A stretch of DNA of 61,182 nt from contig NZ_JADEWG010000025.1 of the NCBI RefSeq assembly GCF_015207735.1, positions 1-61,182 of the forward strand, read 5' to 3'. Under the pieces are notes generated by a model. That model had not been told where the DNA came from and made no database searches. It saw only the letters and a list, made by a program, of their open reading frames with translations. The translations under genes were made by a program, and so were the position numbers. Positions 1 to 8,468 of this stretch are shown piece by piece (position 1 is the stretch's first letter; the number at the start of each line of letters is the position of its first letter). The stretch is from [Phormidium] sp. LEGE 05292. GTDB lineage: Bacteria > Cyanobacteriota > Cyanobacteriia > Cyanobacteriales > Aerosakkonemataceae.

Positions 1-114
1 ATCTCCCCATCTCCCCATTTCTTCAACTTCTGAGCCAGAAAGACATAATATGTCATAATCTGTAACAGATATTTTAATATTTCCGCCTGCTTTTCTAATA
101 ATCCAAAGAGAGCA

Positions 115-450
115 ATGACCAACCAAGCTGTTGATCCGAATCCGTTGGATCGATATGAGTGTAATGCCTGCGGCTATGTTTATGAGCCGGAAAAGGGAGA
201 CGACAAGAACGATATTGCTGCTGGAACTCCCTTTGAGCAATTGCCAGCAGATTGGCGCTGTCCCGTTTGTGGCGTGCGGCAGCAAGCCTTCCAAAATATT
301 GGGCCAAAAGGAACTGCATCGGGATTTAAGTCTAATTATGGCTATGGCTTCGGTGTTAATACTCTTACACCCACACAAAAAAATCTCCTGATTTTTGGTG
401 CCTTGGCACTGGGCTTTTTGTTCTTCCTCAGTCTGTATGGATTACAATGA
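115..450 (+). CDS. rubA: Membrane-anchored rubredoxin RubA
   Basis: This 111-residue protein carries an iron-binding rubredoxin domain in its first 60 residues. Two CxxC pairs (Cys16/Cys19 in YECNACGYVY and Cys49/Cys52 in WRCPVCG) would hold one iron atom. A hydrophobic segment near residues 88-108 anchors it in the thylakoid membrane. In cyanobacteria and chloroplasts this form is needed for early photosystem II assembly. Its position just upstream of ycf48 and psbEFLJ is the conserved arrangement and supports that role. The fold and family are clear; the role is taken from the family. Confidence 0.95.
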   Translation: MTNQAVDPNPLDRYECNACGYVYEPEKGDDKNDIAAGTPFEQLPADWRCPVCGVRQQAFQNIGPKGTASGFKSNYGYGFGVNTLTPTQKNLLIFGALALGFLFFLSLYGLQ

Positions 451-468
451 TAAGCTTTGGCATTCACA

Positions 469-542
469 GTAGGGCGAAGCATTCTGGCAATAATTTGTTG
501 GTTGTGAACCTAAAGATATTTGCTAGAGTGCTTCGGCCTTAC
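469..542. repeat. Imperfect inverted repeat, cyanobacterial intergenic type
   Basis: The arm GTAGGGCGAAGCATTC (469 onward) is matched in inverted, imperfect form by GAGTGCTTCGGCCTTAC (526-542). Similar dispersed repeats with GCGAAGCATTC arms are common between genes in cyanobacteria. It lies between rubA and ycf48 and could fold in the transcript. Confidence 0.55.
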
Positions 543-643
543 AACATCCCCGATGCCGTAGGATGAAAAATTGGCTGATTTTGAGAAGATTAAAAGTTTG
601 GCAGAAAAACTAGGCAAGACAAGTTAGAGAATACTGGGCAAAA

Positions 644-1651
644 ATGCGATCGCTATTAAGAAATTTGCAAAAATTAGGAGTGCTGCTAGCAGTTGTCCTG
701 CTTTGTGTAGCTTGTAGTAAAGTACCCACTATCAGCGACAATCCTTGGGAAATCCTCAATTTACCCACAGAAAGTAACCTGTCAGATGTTGCTTTTACTG
801 AAGACAAAAATCACGGCTGGATAGTGGGAAGCAACACCACTTTGCTAGAAAGCACTGATGGCGGCAAAACGTGGCAACCAAAAGTTCTAGATTTAGGTGA
901 GCAAAAGTATCGGTTTAGTTCAGTCAGTTTTTCTGGCAAAGAAGGATGGATTGCTGGACAACCTTCCCTGTTGTTACACACCACTGATGAGGGACAATCT
1001 TGGTCACAGATTACTTTGAGCCAAAAGCTTCCAGGTAATCCTAATACTGTGCTTGCCCTTAGCCCAAACTCGGCAGAAATGACTACTGATGTAGGCGCAA
1101 TTTACCGGACAGCTGATGGCGGTAAAACCTGGAAAGCAATGGTGGAAGAAGCTGTCGGCGTAGTGCGAAATATCTCGCGTTCGGCTGATGGTAAGTATGT
1201 GGCGGTTTCCTCACGGGGAAATTTTTACTCGACTTGGGAACCGGGGCAAAGTGCCTGGGTACAGCATAACCGCAACAGTTCTCGCCGAGTGCAAAACATG
1301 GGTTTCACCAGCGATGGTAGATTGTGGATGTTAGCTCGTGGTGGTCAACTGCAATTTACTGACCCTAAAGATCCAGAAGTATGGTTAGATGCTGATTATC
1401 CAGAGTTTTCCACCAGCTGGGGTTTGCTGGATGTAGCTTACCGCACTCCTGACGAACTTTGGGTGGCTGGTGGTAGCGGGAATTTACTTCGCAGCTTAGA
1501 CGGTGGAAAAACTTGGGAAAAAGACCGTCAGGTGGAAGATGTGCCGTCTAATCTTTACCGAATCGTGTTTCTGAGTCCAGAGCAAGGATTTATTATCGGT
1601 CAGAATGGCACTGTGCTGAAATATAACCCGAATATTGTTGGCGCAGCTTAA
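644..1651 (+). CDS. ycf48: Photosystem II assembly factor Ycf48 (HCF136)
   Basis: The 335-residue product starts with a short basic stretch, a hydrophobic segment and a lipobox-like end (CVAC, Cys24), so it is probably a lumenal lipoprotein. The rest shows repeated beta-propeller blades with the phrase DGGKTW, seen at least three times, plus a related DEGQSW. This is typical of Ycf48/HCF136, a seven-bladed propeller that helps assemble the D1 module and reaction centre of photosystem II. The ATG lies inside a HIP1-like ATGCGATCGC. It sits between rubA and psbE, as in other cyanobacteria. Length is normal for the family. Confidence 0.96.
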   Translation: MRSLLRNLQKLGVLLAVVLLCVACSKVPTISDNPWEILNLPTESNLSDVAFTEDKNHGWIVGSNTTLLESTDGGKTWQPKVLDLGEQKYRFSSVSFSGKEGWIAGQPSLLLHTTDEGQSWSQITLSQKLPGNPNTVLALSPNSAEMTTDVGAIYRTADGGKTWKAMVEEAVGVVRNISRSADGKYVAVSSRGNFYSTWEPGQSAWVQHNRNSSRRVQNMGFTSDGRLWMLARGGQLQFTDPKDPEVWLDADYPEFSTSWGLLDVAYRTPDELWVAGGSGNLLRSLDGGKTWEKDRQVEDVPSNLYRIVFLSPEQGFIIGQNGTVLKYNPNIVGAA

Positions 1652-1734
1652 ACATTCTCAATCTTGTCTTGTGAGAGTGTTTAATATTTCGTATCATTTG
1701 TTTAAGCTTTGATCTTGTTGTTGGAGGATGAAGA

Positions 1735-1983
1735 ATGGCCGGGACTACTGGAGAGCGTCCGTTTTCGGACATTGTTACTAGTATTCGTTATTGGGTAATT
1801 CATAGCATTACTATCCCAATGTTGTTTATTGCTGGTTGGCTGTTTGTGAGCACTGGGTTAGCATACGATGCTTTTGGCACCCCTCGTCCTGATGAGTATT
1901 ACACTCAAACTCGTCAAGAATTGCCGATCATTAACGATCGTTATCAAGCAAAAGACCAAATTCAAGAGTTTTCTGGTAAGTAG
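1735..1983 (+). CDS. psbE: Cytochrome b559 alpha subunit PsbE
   Basis: PsbE (82 residues) is a single-span photosystem II subunit that shares a haem with PsbF. The haem ligand is His23 in [11 protein letters not shown], at the start of the only membrane helix, and the lumenal tail follows. A strong ribosome site (TTGGAGGATGAAG) precedes the ATG. It is the first gene of the compact psbEFLJ operon. Length and sequence are normal. Confidence 0.98.
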   Translation: MAGTTGERPFSDIVTSIRYWVIHSITIPMLFIAGWLFVSTGLAYDAFGTPRPDEYYTQTRQELPIINDRYQAKDQIQEFSGK

Positions 1984-2000
1984 TTTTTAATCATTGGTAG

Positions 2001-2138
<138 letters not shown>

Positions 2139-2147
2139 GAGAAACTA

Positions 2148-2270
2148 ATGCCTACTCGTACCCCGAATCCTAATAATCAACCAGTTGAGTTAACCCGGAC
2201 GGCTCTTTATTTGGGTTTACTCTTGATTTTCGTTCTTGGTTTGTTGTTCTCCAGTTATTTCTTTAACTAA
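2148..2270 (+). CDS. psbL: Photosystem II protein PsbL
   Basis: This 40-residue frame begins [20 protein letters not shown] and ends SSYFFN, a very conserved pattern for PsbL. PsbL is a single-helix photosystem II subunit near the dimer interface and the QA site. An AGGAG sequence lies 7 bases before the ATG, and the gap after psbF is 9 bases. It is part of the psbEFLJ operon. Confidence 0.97.
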   Translation: MPTRTPNPNNQPVELTRTALYLGLLLIFVLGLLFSSYFFN

Positions 2271-2334
2271 CTGGTTTTCAGTGATATTCTGTTTCAAAAA
2301 ATAGAAAGTTGTTGTTTAAATAGGAGGTAATGCT

Positions 2335-2454
2335 GTGTCTGGAAGTGGAAGAATTCCTTTGTGGATTGTTGCTACCGTAGCAGGTTTAGGCGTAATCACC
2401 GTTGTCGGCATTTTCTTCTATGGTGCATACGCTGGTTTAGGTTCTTCTTTGTAA
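2335..2454 (+). CDS. psbJ: Photosystem II protein PsbJ, GTG start
   Basis: This 39-residue frame reads (M)[16 protein letters not shown] and ends [11 protein letters not shown], which is PsbJ, a single-helix subunit beside cytochrome b559. The start must be GTG: AGGAGG lies 7 bases upstream, and the ATG at 2330 is in another frame that does not encode PsbJ. The 64-base gap after psbL is longer than the other gaps in the operon. It is the last gene before the terminator. Confidence 0.96.
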   Translation: MSGSGRIPLWIVATVAGLGVITVVGIFFYGAYAGLGSSL

Positions 2455-2481
2455 GAATTATCTAAGTTTAAATTTTCGCAA

Positions 2482-2528
2482 AAAAACCGCTTACCTAAAA
2501 TTAGGAGAAGCGGTTTTTAATTTTTTTG
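2482..2528 (+). terminator. Intrinsic terminator of the psbEFLJ operon
   Basis: AAAAACCGCTT pairs with AAGCGGTTTTT around a 15-base loop, followed by further T-rich sequence. It begins about 27 bases after the psbJ stop, a good fit for a Rho-independent terminator. Confidence 0.85.
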
Positions 2529-2540
2529 GGATTTGGGATT

Positions 2541-2562
2541 AGGGACTGGGGACAAGGGGACA
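2541..2562. repeat. Short G-rich tandem repeat (STRR-like)
   Basis: The stretch repeats a GGGGACA-type heptamer (GGGACTGGGGACAAGGGGAC). Similar CCTTGTCCCC heptamers recur at 12878, 30588 and 33803 in this window. They resemble the short tandemly repeated repetitive sequences known from filamentous cyanobacteria. Confidence 0.5.
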
Positions 2563-2603
2563 ATTTAATTCTCCTCTGCCCTTCTGCCCTTGAAGCCTTT
2601 CCG

Positions 2604-4523
2604 TCACAAACTATTTAAGTCTTCGGAAAACTGGGGTAAGTCTGGGGGAACGACGCTGCGATTAACTTGGGCTTTGTGACTTTCTTGTTTGGTGGAAATG
2701 TCGGAGGAAATTGCTTCAAAGCGAATTTCTAAGCAACCGAAAGGAACTGTCATTTGGAAAGATGTTTCTAAGTTGCCCCAAGCGTCGAAATAAAAATCAC
2801 CTAACCAGTGTGGGCCTTCTACGAGCGATCGCGTTTGCAAATCTACTACCCAAAACTTTACACCGAGTCGGGGTTGTCGCATTGGTACTTTGACTCGCAC
2901 CCGAATTTGTTGTCCGGCGGTTAGTTCTCCTTCTGGTACATCTAATTCTGGGGTTGGTAAAGCTTCCACTTCAGTTTCATCACCAGAACTTTCGCCAAGG
3001 GAACTAAGACTATTTTCTGGTTTTCCTGGTTGTTCTTCTTCTACAACAAACTCCATTGCGGCTAATTCGGCATCTGGGCCAGTATAAATAGCAGCAGCAG
3101 GAGTTTCGGTTTCTTCTTCTATGTCTTCAAAAACCGGATCTTTAGTTAATTCTGTGGATAATTCTGCATCTGCGGCGATCGCATTTAGACGCGACCAAAA
3201 ACGCTCTTCTAATTTTAAAGATTGAAAAGCTGTATCAATATTAGCTGGTTCTGTTTCGGGTACGTTTGAATCTTCATCAACAGTAACTCGATCGGAAATT
3301 TCTGCTGCTTCTGTATCCATCTCAGAAGTAATACTTTCTTCCGTTAAAGTTGTTGATTCTTTTGATTCTATTTCCGAACTTTCCGTTGTTTCAGGAGTTG
3401 CTTCAGGATTGCCAAAATTCCCAAAACTTGGCAATTCTATCTTTTTAATTGGGTTTCTGATCAAATCTGGTTGATAGATTTGTGGTGGTAAAATTTGTTT
3501 GCCACCGGGTTGAAAAACTGGAAAATTCAGATTTGTTGGGGTGGTGGCTTGGTTATATGCTGCTAAGTCTAAAGCTGCTGATTTAGATTGATTTGCGGAC
3601 ATTTCCAAGACTTCTGTTTCATGGAAGTTATCTGCGATCGCACTCAGTAAATCGTCTAAATCTGCGGTAATACTAAAAGATCTACTTGCCAGAACCAATG
3701 GAGTATCATTTGGTATTTCTGGCACATCATAAATAGTAACTTCACCTAACAGTAAATGAGTTTTACTGTGGGCTGGAATGTGAATGTTGCAAGCAAAAGA
3801 AAAAGGTATTTCCTGTGTGGTTAATTGCTGCTGACGTTGGGCTAAAACTTGTCCACTTTGGGGATCGCGTAGACGAATTCGCATTTCTCCTGTTAATGCT
3901 AATTCTTCCTCAGTCTCCTGATTTTCAATTGGATTTGGCAGTTCTACATATCCTGCTAAATTAATTGATTGTCCAGCACGCGCCATGTATGTTTCTTGCT
4001 TGAGAGTTAAGCGCAAAGGATAAGGATCGGGGGTCGCAGATTTAATACTAGAAACTGGAATTTTAGATTGATGAGAAATGGTTAAATCGCCAATTTTTCC
4101 CTGTTCTCCTACTCCCGTATTACCATCTTTTGCTGATTTTGGCTGAGGATCAGGGGGCAAAATATTTAATTTGAGGGTTTTTTGCCAAGATTCTCCCATT
4201 AAATCTTCAAACAAATCTGGCAAACAACGAAACTCCCAAATTCCCGGAGCGAGATCGGTAAAAGGAATCAGCACCATTAACCCTTCGGAGTTGATGCGAC
4301 GCGATCGCTTTTGTAACCTACGCTTAGGCGGGTTTTCGTGGATTGAGTGGTGAATGATGCGAATGTCTATATCGGTGTCTGCACGGTTGGAACGCACTAC
4401 AAGACGATACCTGCCTTCAGGAAGCTCAACTTCGGGTGATTTCAGGGATTGCCAAGAGCGATCGTTTTCTTTTTGAATGAGAAATTCCCAGTATTCCATC
4501 GGTAGCCGGAAAGATAGCGCCAA
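2604..4523 (-). CDS. Conserved cyanobacterial protein of unknown function, 639 aa
   Basis: I do not recognise a named family. The first 130 residues look like a compact beta domain (RLPMEYWEFLIQKENDRSWQ; LPEGRYRLVVRS; DLAPGIWEFRCLP). Residues 170-300 and the last 110 residues also look beta-rich. Between them is a long low-complexity stretch rich in Glu, Thr and Ser (about 370-530). No signal peptide or membrane helix is seen, so it is probably cytoplasmic. The start is a TTG with AAGGTG close upstream; an in-frame ATG at 4499 is the alternative. It stands alone, convergent with psbJ. Repeated beta domains joined by an acidic linker suggest a scaffold or binding protein, but this is inference. 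Confidence 0.75.
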   Translation of the reverse strand: MALSFRLPMEYWEFLIQKENDRSWQSLKSPEVELPEGRYRLVVRSNRADTDIDIRIIHHSIHENPPKRRLQKRSRRINSEGLMVLIPFTDLAPGIWEFRCLPDLFEDLMGESWQKTLKLNILPPDPQPKSAKDGNTGVGEQGKIGDLTISHQSKIPVSSIKSATPDPYPLRLTLKQETYMARAGQSINLAGYVELPNPIENQETEEELALTGEMRIRLRDPQSGQVLAQRQQQLTTQEIPFSFACNIHIPAHSKTHLLLGEVTIYDVPEIPNDTPLVLASRSFSITADLDDLLSAIADNFHETEVLEMSANQSKSAALDLAAYNQATTPTNLNFPVFQPGGKQILPPQIYQPDLIRNPIKKIELPSFGNFGNPEATPETTESSEIESKESTTLTEESITSEMDTEAAEISDRVTVDEDSNVPETEPANIDTAFQSLKLEERFWSRLNAIAADAELSTELTKDPVFEDIEEETETPAAAIYTGPDAELAAMEFVVEEEQPGKPENSLSSLGESSGDETEVEALPTPELDVPEGELTAGQQIRVRVKVPMRQPRLGVKFWVVDLQTRSLVEGPHWLGDFYFDAWGNLETSFQMTVPFGCLEIRFEAISSDISTKQESHKAQVNRSVVPPDLPQFSEDLNSL

Positions 4524-4611
4524 TTCACCTTAATCGTAGACTAGGGAAGGTTACACGGCAAATGTTTGTTGGTTAGAATCTAGGCGATTGAAGTCGCAGC
4601 TACACAAACTA

Positions 4612-4629
4612 AGTCCGCCTACGCGGACT
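4612..4629. repeat. Short palindromic intergenic repeat
   Basis: AGTCCGC and GCGGACT form a perfect 7-bp stem around CTAC. AAGTCCGCCTACGCGGACT is a dispersed motif widely seen between cyanobacterial genes. Confidence 0.55.
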
Positions 4630-4643
4630 GAAGAAAGCTTTGT

Positions 4644-4772
4644 CTATGATTGGTAATTTTGCAACCAAGTAGTTAAATCTGAGGGTTGGCAGAAATCTAA
4701 TAGTGCTTCTGCCAAGTCTTCTATTTGTGAAATCGATAAAGTCTGAATTTGCGCTTGGATTTCGGGAGTGAC
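4644..4772 (-). pseudogene. Relic of a DUF4351 (Rpn-type nuclease) C-terminus
   Basis: Reading the minus strand gives a frame ending ALLDFCQPSDLTTWLQNYQS and a stop at 4644. Upstream it reads IQTLSISQIEDLAEALLDF. The pattern LSxxQxExLxEALLDFxxxxDLxxWL is the C-terminal DUF4351 region of Rpn-family recombination-promoting nucleases, which are abundant in filamentous cyanobacteria. Only about 40 codons remain, with no start and no nuclease domain. The relic is cut off exactly where a second, unrelated relic begins. Confidence 0.65.
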
Positions 4773-4930
4773 TTAGCCAATTTTACGGGGAAGCAGGCGC
4801 GGTAATGAGTTTGTGGCCCGTTTTAGATAAAGCAACTGCCTTATTAATGGAGCGTTTTTTTGATAATTTGGCACGCGGGTTTGGTTTTATTGGGGTGCTT
4901 GGGTATGTCAGGGAGAGACAACAAAATTAA
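4772..4930 (+). pseudogene. Relic of a CHAT-domain protease C-terminus
   Basis: A 53-codon frame without a proper start contains GAVMSLWPVLDKATALLMER followed by FFDNLARG. This resembles the end of CHAT (caspase-like) domains, which typically read GAxxVxxSLWxVxDxATxxLMxxFYxNLxxG after the catalytic cysteine. The catalytic His and Cys regions are absent, and a stop precedes the frame. It begins where the antisense DUF4351 relic ends. The TPR gene at 5051 lies just downstream, and TPR and CHAT domains are often joined or adjacent in cyanobacteria. The assignment is by pattern only. Confidence 0.5.
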
Positions 4931-5050
4931 AAGATATTCTTAGTCTAAAAAATTTTTCCAGCATAACTGCATAGGTCGTTTTCACCCAGACATATAGAGG
5001 AGTAGACAGGCAAACAAATCTTTCTACAACTGACTTTGGATGTAGGGACT

Positions 5051-5842
5051 ATGAAATTTAATTTTAAACATCTCAGCTTGATTTCTTTAACTTTAGTAAT
5101 TGCTTTGGTTACTCCAGTTTCTGCAATTACAAATGTCAAAACACCTGTTATCCAAGCGCAAGCAGATAATTCTAAATTAGAAGCAGCGACTCAATTGTAT
5201 GAACAAGGATTAGAACAGTACAAACAACAACAATTTTCAGAAGCATTACAAACTTTTACCCAAGTTTTAGGAATGATGCGGAAACTTGGTTACAGTCAGG
5301 GAGAAATGTTAACTCTTTATCGATTGGCGATGATTTACGAAGATTTGCAAGATTATCCTCAAGCGCAATCTGCTTATGAAAAGGCGTTGGTAATTAGCCG
5401 TAAGTTGAACGATCGCTTTAATGAAGCTGCATACTTAGATTATTTGGGTGTTGTTTATAGAAGACAAGAAAAATATCAGCAAGCACTTGATTATCATCAA
5501 CAATCTTTGGCACTTTTTCGGCAATTAAAAACTCCCCGTAGTGAAGCAATTGTTCTCCGTAATTTAGGTATGGTTTACCTGGGACAAGAAGAATATGAAC
5601 AAGGATTAAACAGTTTTCAAACAGCTTTAAAAATAGAAGAATCTCTGAGTCAGCCAAGAACTAAAGCTGTTACTTATTATATGATTGGTTTAACTTATGG
5701 TTATCTGAATCGCCAGCAAAAAGCAATGGATTCCTATCAACAAGCATTGTCTTTGTTCCGGGAAGTTGGAGATGAAGAGGCTATGCAACAAACTCTCCGC
5801 CAAATTCGCGAAGTCCAACAAGCACTGTCTCAAGTTGGATAG
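5051..5842 (+). CDS. Exported TPR-repeat protein
   Basis: From the ATG at 5051 the 263-residue product opens with a signal peptide (about 25 residues, ending near TPVSAITN). At least four or five tetratricopeptide repeats follow from about residue 50 (for example EQGLEQYKQQQFSEALQTF, DYPQAQSAYEKALVISRKL). These helical repeats bind other proteins, here probably in the periplasm or on the outside. An upstream in-frame TTG at 5036 would add five residues, but the ATG follows a GTAGGG ribosome site and starts a better signal peptide. Repeats of this type often accompany CHAT domains, and a CHAT relic lies just upstream. The specific partner is unknown. Confidence 0.8.
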   Translation: MKFNFKHLSLISLTLVIALVTPVSAITNVKTPVIQAQADNSKLEAATQLYEQGLEQYKQQQFSEALQTFTQVLGMMRKLGYSQGEMLTLYRLAMIYEDLQDYPQAQSAYEKALVISRKLNDRFNEAAYLDYLGVVYRRQEKYQQALDYHQQSLALFRQLKTPRSEAIVLRNLGMVYLGQEEYEQGLNSFQTALKIEESLSQPRTKAVTYYMIGLTYGYLNRQQKAMDSYQQALSLFREVGDEEAMQQTLRQIREVQQALSQVG

Positions 5843-5890
5843 GAAAAATTTAACTCAAAAAACTTACGCTAATCTCACAAATTTTAATTG

Positions 5891-5933
5891 TGTACGTTGT
5901 TGCGCTGTCTTCGCCCAAGGGCAACAACGTACA
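5891..5933. terminator. 13-bp inverted repeat, hairpin after the TPR gene
   Basis: TGTACGTTGTTGC and GCAACAACGTACA are perfect inverted repeats around a 17-base loop, about 50 bases after the TPR stop. A short T-run follows the right arm. It may be a terminator or a dispersed palindrome of this genome. Confidence 0.5.
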
Positions 5934-6001
5934 TTTTGGAGCAAATTCTAAAGCATTCTGGAAAAGTTAAAAGTTGTCATGTAGCTATGGAGGATGTAAA
6001 T

Positions 6002-6724
6002 ATGGTTCCGGGAGAAGGGAAAATGCAGCATTCTTTTAAAGTGGGTAATTATTTTGGAGTGTTAATTGGGCTTTTGCGCGATCGCAAAACCTTTTTAGAA
6101 GAAATTCGCCAAGGCACCAAAATTCATCATAAAATTATTGCCTTACTGGTTTGTAGTTCCATATTTTTCGCCATTTATGGAGCAATTATCGGTCTATCTC
6201 ATAGCCCAATTCAAGCTTTATCTGCTGCTATTAAATTACCAATTCTTTATTTACTGACAATTTTAATTTGCTTACCTACTTTGTACATTTTTAATATTTT
6301 CTTTGGTTCTGGGCGCAGCCTAGCAGCGCATTTTTTGGTTGTATTAACGGCTGCATCGGTGATTAGTGCGCTTTTAATTGCTTTTGCACCAGTGACGTTG
6401 TTTTTCCTGATCACTACTAATAATTACCAATTTTTTAAATTACTAAATGTTGCTATTTTCATCTTTACAGGCGTAATTGGTGTACACTTCCTTTATCAAG
6501 GAATGCAACTAATTTCCGATCCTGACAAAGAAGGTCAAACAACCCGAACTCGACTGTTACAATTTTGGTTAGTCCTTTATGGGTTTGTTGGTAGTCAACT
6601 AGGATGGACACTTAGACCAATTTTTGGTTCACCAAACACAAAATTTGAGCTATTTCGTCAGTTACAAGGTAACATTTATCTTGATATCGTTAAGGCAATT
6701 TCCGAAGTACTAGGTTTTCACTAA
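6002..6724 (+). CDS. Polytopic membrane protein, often labelled actin-binding WH2-like
   Basis: The 240-residue protein has a short soluble N-terminus (YFGVLIGLLRDRKTFLEEIRQG) and about five to six hydrophobic helices (near residues 48-72, 82-104, 112-140, 150-172 and 195-215). Cyanobacterial homologues are commonly annotated as actin-binding WH2-domain proteins, a weak label; the helix pattern is more like a Yip1-type membrane protein. I chose ATG 6002 because GGAGGA lies 7 bases before it; a frame reaching back to 5888 lacks such a site. Its stop is immediately followed by the next ATG, so the two genes form a tight operon. Function unknown. Confidence 0.72.
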   Translation: MVPGEGKMQHSFKVGNYFGVLIGLLRDRKTFLEEIRQGTKIHHKIIALLVCSSIFFAIYGAIIGLSHSPIQALSAAIKLPILYLLTILICLPTLYIFNIFFGSGRSLAAHFLVVLTAASVISALLIAFAPVTLFFLITTNNYQFFKLLNVAIFIFTGVIGVHFLYQGMQLISDPDKEGQTTRTRLLQFWLVLYGFVGSQLGWTLRPIFGSPNTKFELFRQLQGNIYLDIVKAISEVLGFH

Positions 6725-7549
6725 ATGAACTTTCCTCTGGCGCGGCAATATTTTTACAGAGAGATTCATCAGGCTGAGAAAAACATTAATCTAGCAAAAG
6801 CAGCCTTGTATATTGCTCAGGAAGAATATCCCGACCTCGCTCCAGAGGAATATCTTAATGCTTTAGATACAATGGCGGAAGAGATTGAGGAACGTTTACC
6901 CAGGGAATCTTATCCTTTACGGGTTATCCAATGTATTAATAATTATCTTTATGATGATTTGGGTTTTACTGGTAATAGTGATGATTATTATGACCCACGA
7001 AACAGCTACTTAAATCAAGTGATTGAACGGAGAACTGGAATTCCAATTACTCTTTCTTTGGTTTATTTAGAAATAGCTCAACGTATAGATTTTCCAATGA
7101 TGGGCATCGGAATGCCAGGTCATTTTTTGATTCGTCCCGATTTTCAAGATGTGGGAATTTATGTGGATGCTTTTAATAGAGGGGAAATTTTATTTGAACA
7201 AGATTGCGAACAAAGATTGAGCCAAATTTATCAGCAATCTGTAAGGATTTCTCCGAATTTATTAGAACCTGTAACTCCCCGTCGCTTTTTGTCAAGAATG
7301 CTGATGAATCTGAAAATGATTTATCTTAATCGCGGGGAATGGCAGAAGGCTTTGGCAAGTATTGAACGGATTTTATTGTTGTTTCCTGGGACTCCGACAG
7401 AGTTGCGCGATCGCGGTTTGCTCTATTATCAAATTGGCGAGTTAGCACCAGCTTGTCAAGATTTAGAAAATTATTTAATCCAGGTTCCTAACGCTGAAGA
7501 TGCTAGTTTTATTCGTCAATTAGTAGCACAGATTCGCCAAAATCTTTAA
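6725..7549 (+). CDS. SirB1-family protein (transglutaminase-like fold, TPR tail)
   Basis: The 274-residue product matches the SirB1 family. It has the transglut_core2 region, with NSYLNQVIERRTGIPITLSL and then GIGMPGHFLIRPDF, and a C-terminal TPR-like tail (LNLKMIYLNRGEWQKALASI) that ends at a final helical pair. SirB1 proteins resemble transglutaminases, but enzymatic activity is not established for most. The ATG directly abuts the stop of the membrane protein gene (zero spacing), so translation is probably coupled. No signal peptide is visible. Confidence 0.85.
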   Translation: MNFPLARQYFYREIHQAEKNINLAKAALYIAQEEYPDLAPEEYLNALDTMAEEIEERLPRESYPLRVIQCINNYLYDDLGFTGNSDDYYDPRNSYLNQVIERRTGIPITLSLVYLEIAQRIDFPMMGIGMPGHFLIRPDFQDVGIYVDAFNRGEILFEQDCEQRLSQIYQQSVRISPNLLEPVTPRRFLSRMLMNLKMIYLNRGEWQKALASIERILLLFPGTPTELRDRGLLYYQIGELAPACQDLENYLIQVPNAEDASFIRQLVAQIRQNL

Positions 7550-7559
7550 ACTATAATTA

Positions 7560-8027
7560 TTAACTAATTCCCTTGGCTTGTTCTTGAGCAACTATTTTTA
7601 ATCTGCGTAATTGTGCTTGCATATCTTCCTTTGTCCAAGCCGCAGCGAAAGTATTAAATCCCCAACTAATTAACGGGTTAGCAACTGTAAATTCAAAGCG
7701 ATTAATTAATAGTGTACCATCAGCTATAGGTTGACATTCCCAGCGATCGCGTCCTTGGAAAAATCCCGTAAATTCCCACACAATTAAACCTGGTTCCCGT
7801 TCTACTACTTTACTGTTTAAAGTCGGTTGTAAAATGGGAATTTGAATCACAAATCGACTGCAACTACCAATTTCTGTACTCCAATCACCTACAGGATCGC
7901 AACGCAATGCTGGATTTAACCAGCGGTGCATTAAAGTGCGATCGGTAATACAGCGTTCTACTACCGTAGCACTAGCTTTGATCTGAATTGATTGCTCAAA
8001 AACTTGCCAATCTGATGTCACGTTCAA
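7560..8027 (-). CDS. SRPBCC-family polyketide cyclase/dehydrase-like protein
   Basis: This 155-residue protein looks like a START/Bet v1 (SRPBCC) fold: an opening strand FEQSIQIKASATVVERCITD, a mid-region of strands (GRDRWECQPIADGTLLINRF) and a long C-terminal helix. Such proteins bind hydrophobic ligands in a cavity; the ligand here is unknown. The start is probably TTG 8027 with AAAGGGA upstream, or the GTG two codons later. It is convergent with the SirB1 gene, 10 bases between stops. Confidence 0.75.
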   Translation of the reverse strand: MNVTSDWQVFEQSIQIKASATVVERCITDRTLMHRWLNPALRCDPVGDWSTEIGSCSRFVIQIPILQPTLNSKVVEREPGLIVWEFTGFFQGRDRWECQPIADGTLLINRFEFTVANPLISWGFNTFAAAWTKEDMQAQLRRLKIVAQEQAKGIS

Positions 8028-8468
8028 TTTTATCCCTTTCTACTCAAACTCAGGGACAATGATTCAAAGATAAGGTCTGAGTAAATATTCTCATTTACGC
8101 TATCATATCTTTGAACTATCCTCTAAAGTAATTATCAATCAAGTTTTACACTTTTGGATTAAGAGAAACCATAAATTTTGCTGATTTTAGCCAAACTTTT
8201 CTTTGAATAGGAATTTAATTAATATTTAACCTTTGACAAAGGGTAATCAAAAGCACTATGGCAAGAGGTTGATTTTACTTAATTCCTGAAGCAGGCTATT
8301 TTGAAGATTTGTTAATTGGTTAAATAATTTACCCTTCATCCAAATAAATTCCCCGGTTGGCTATTTACCTATAAAGGTAGATGACAATAAAAAATCGTGA
8401 ATTTATGGTTAGCAAAGACAAATTTATGGTATGTTAACCAACAATTCTGACAATAAATCAGAAAAACT

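Noticed and set aside
5888-6001. N-terminal extension of the membrane protein gene
   Set aside because: The extra residues are encoded by a hairpin region and GGAGGA clearly selects ATG 6002.
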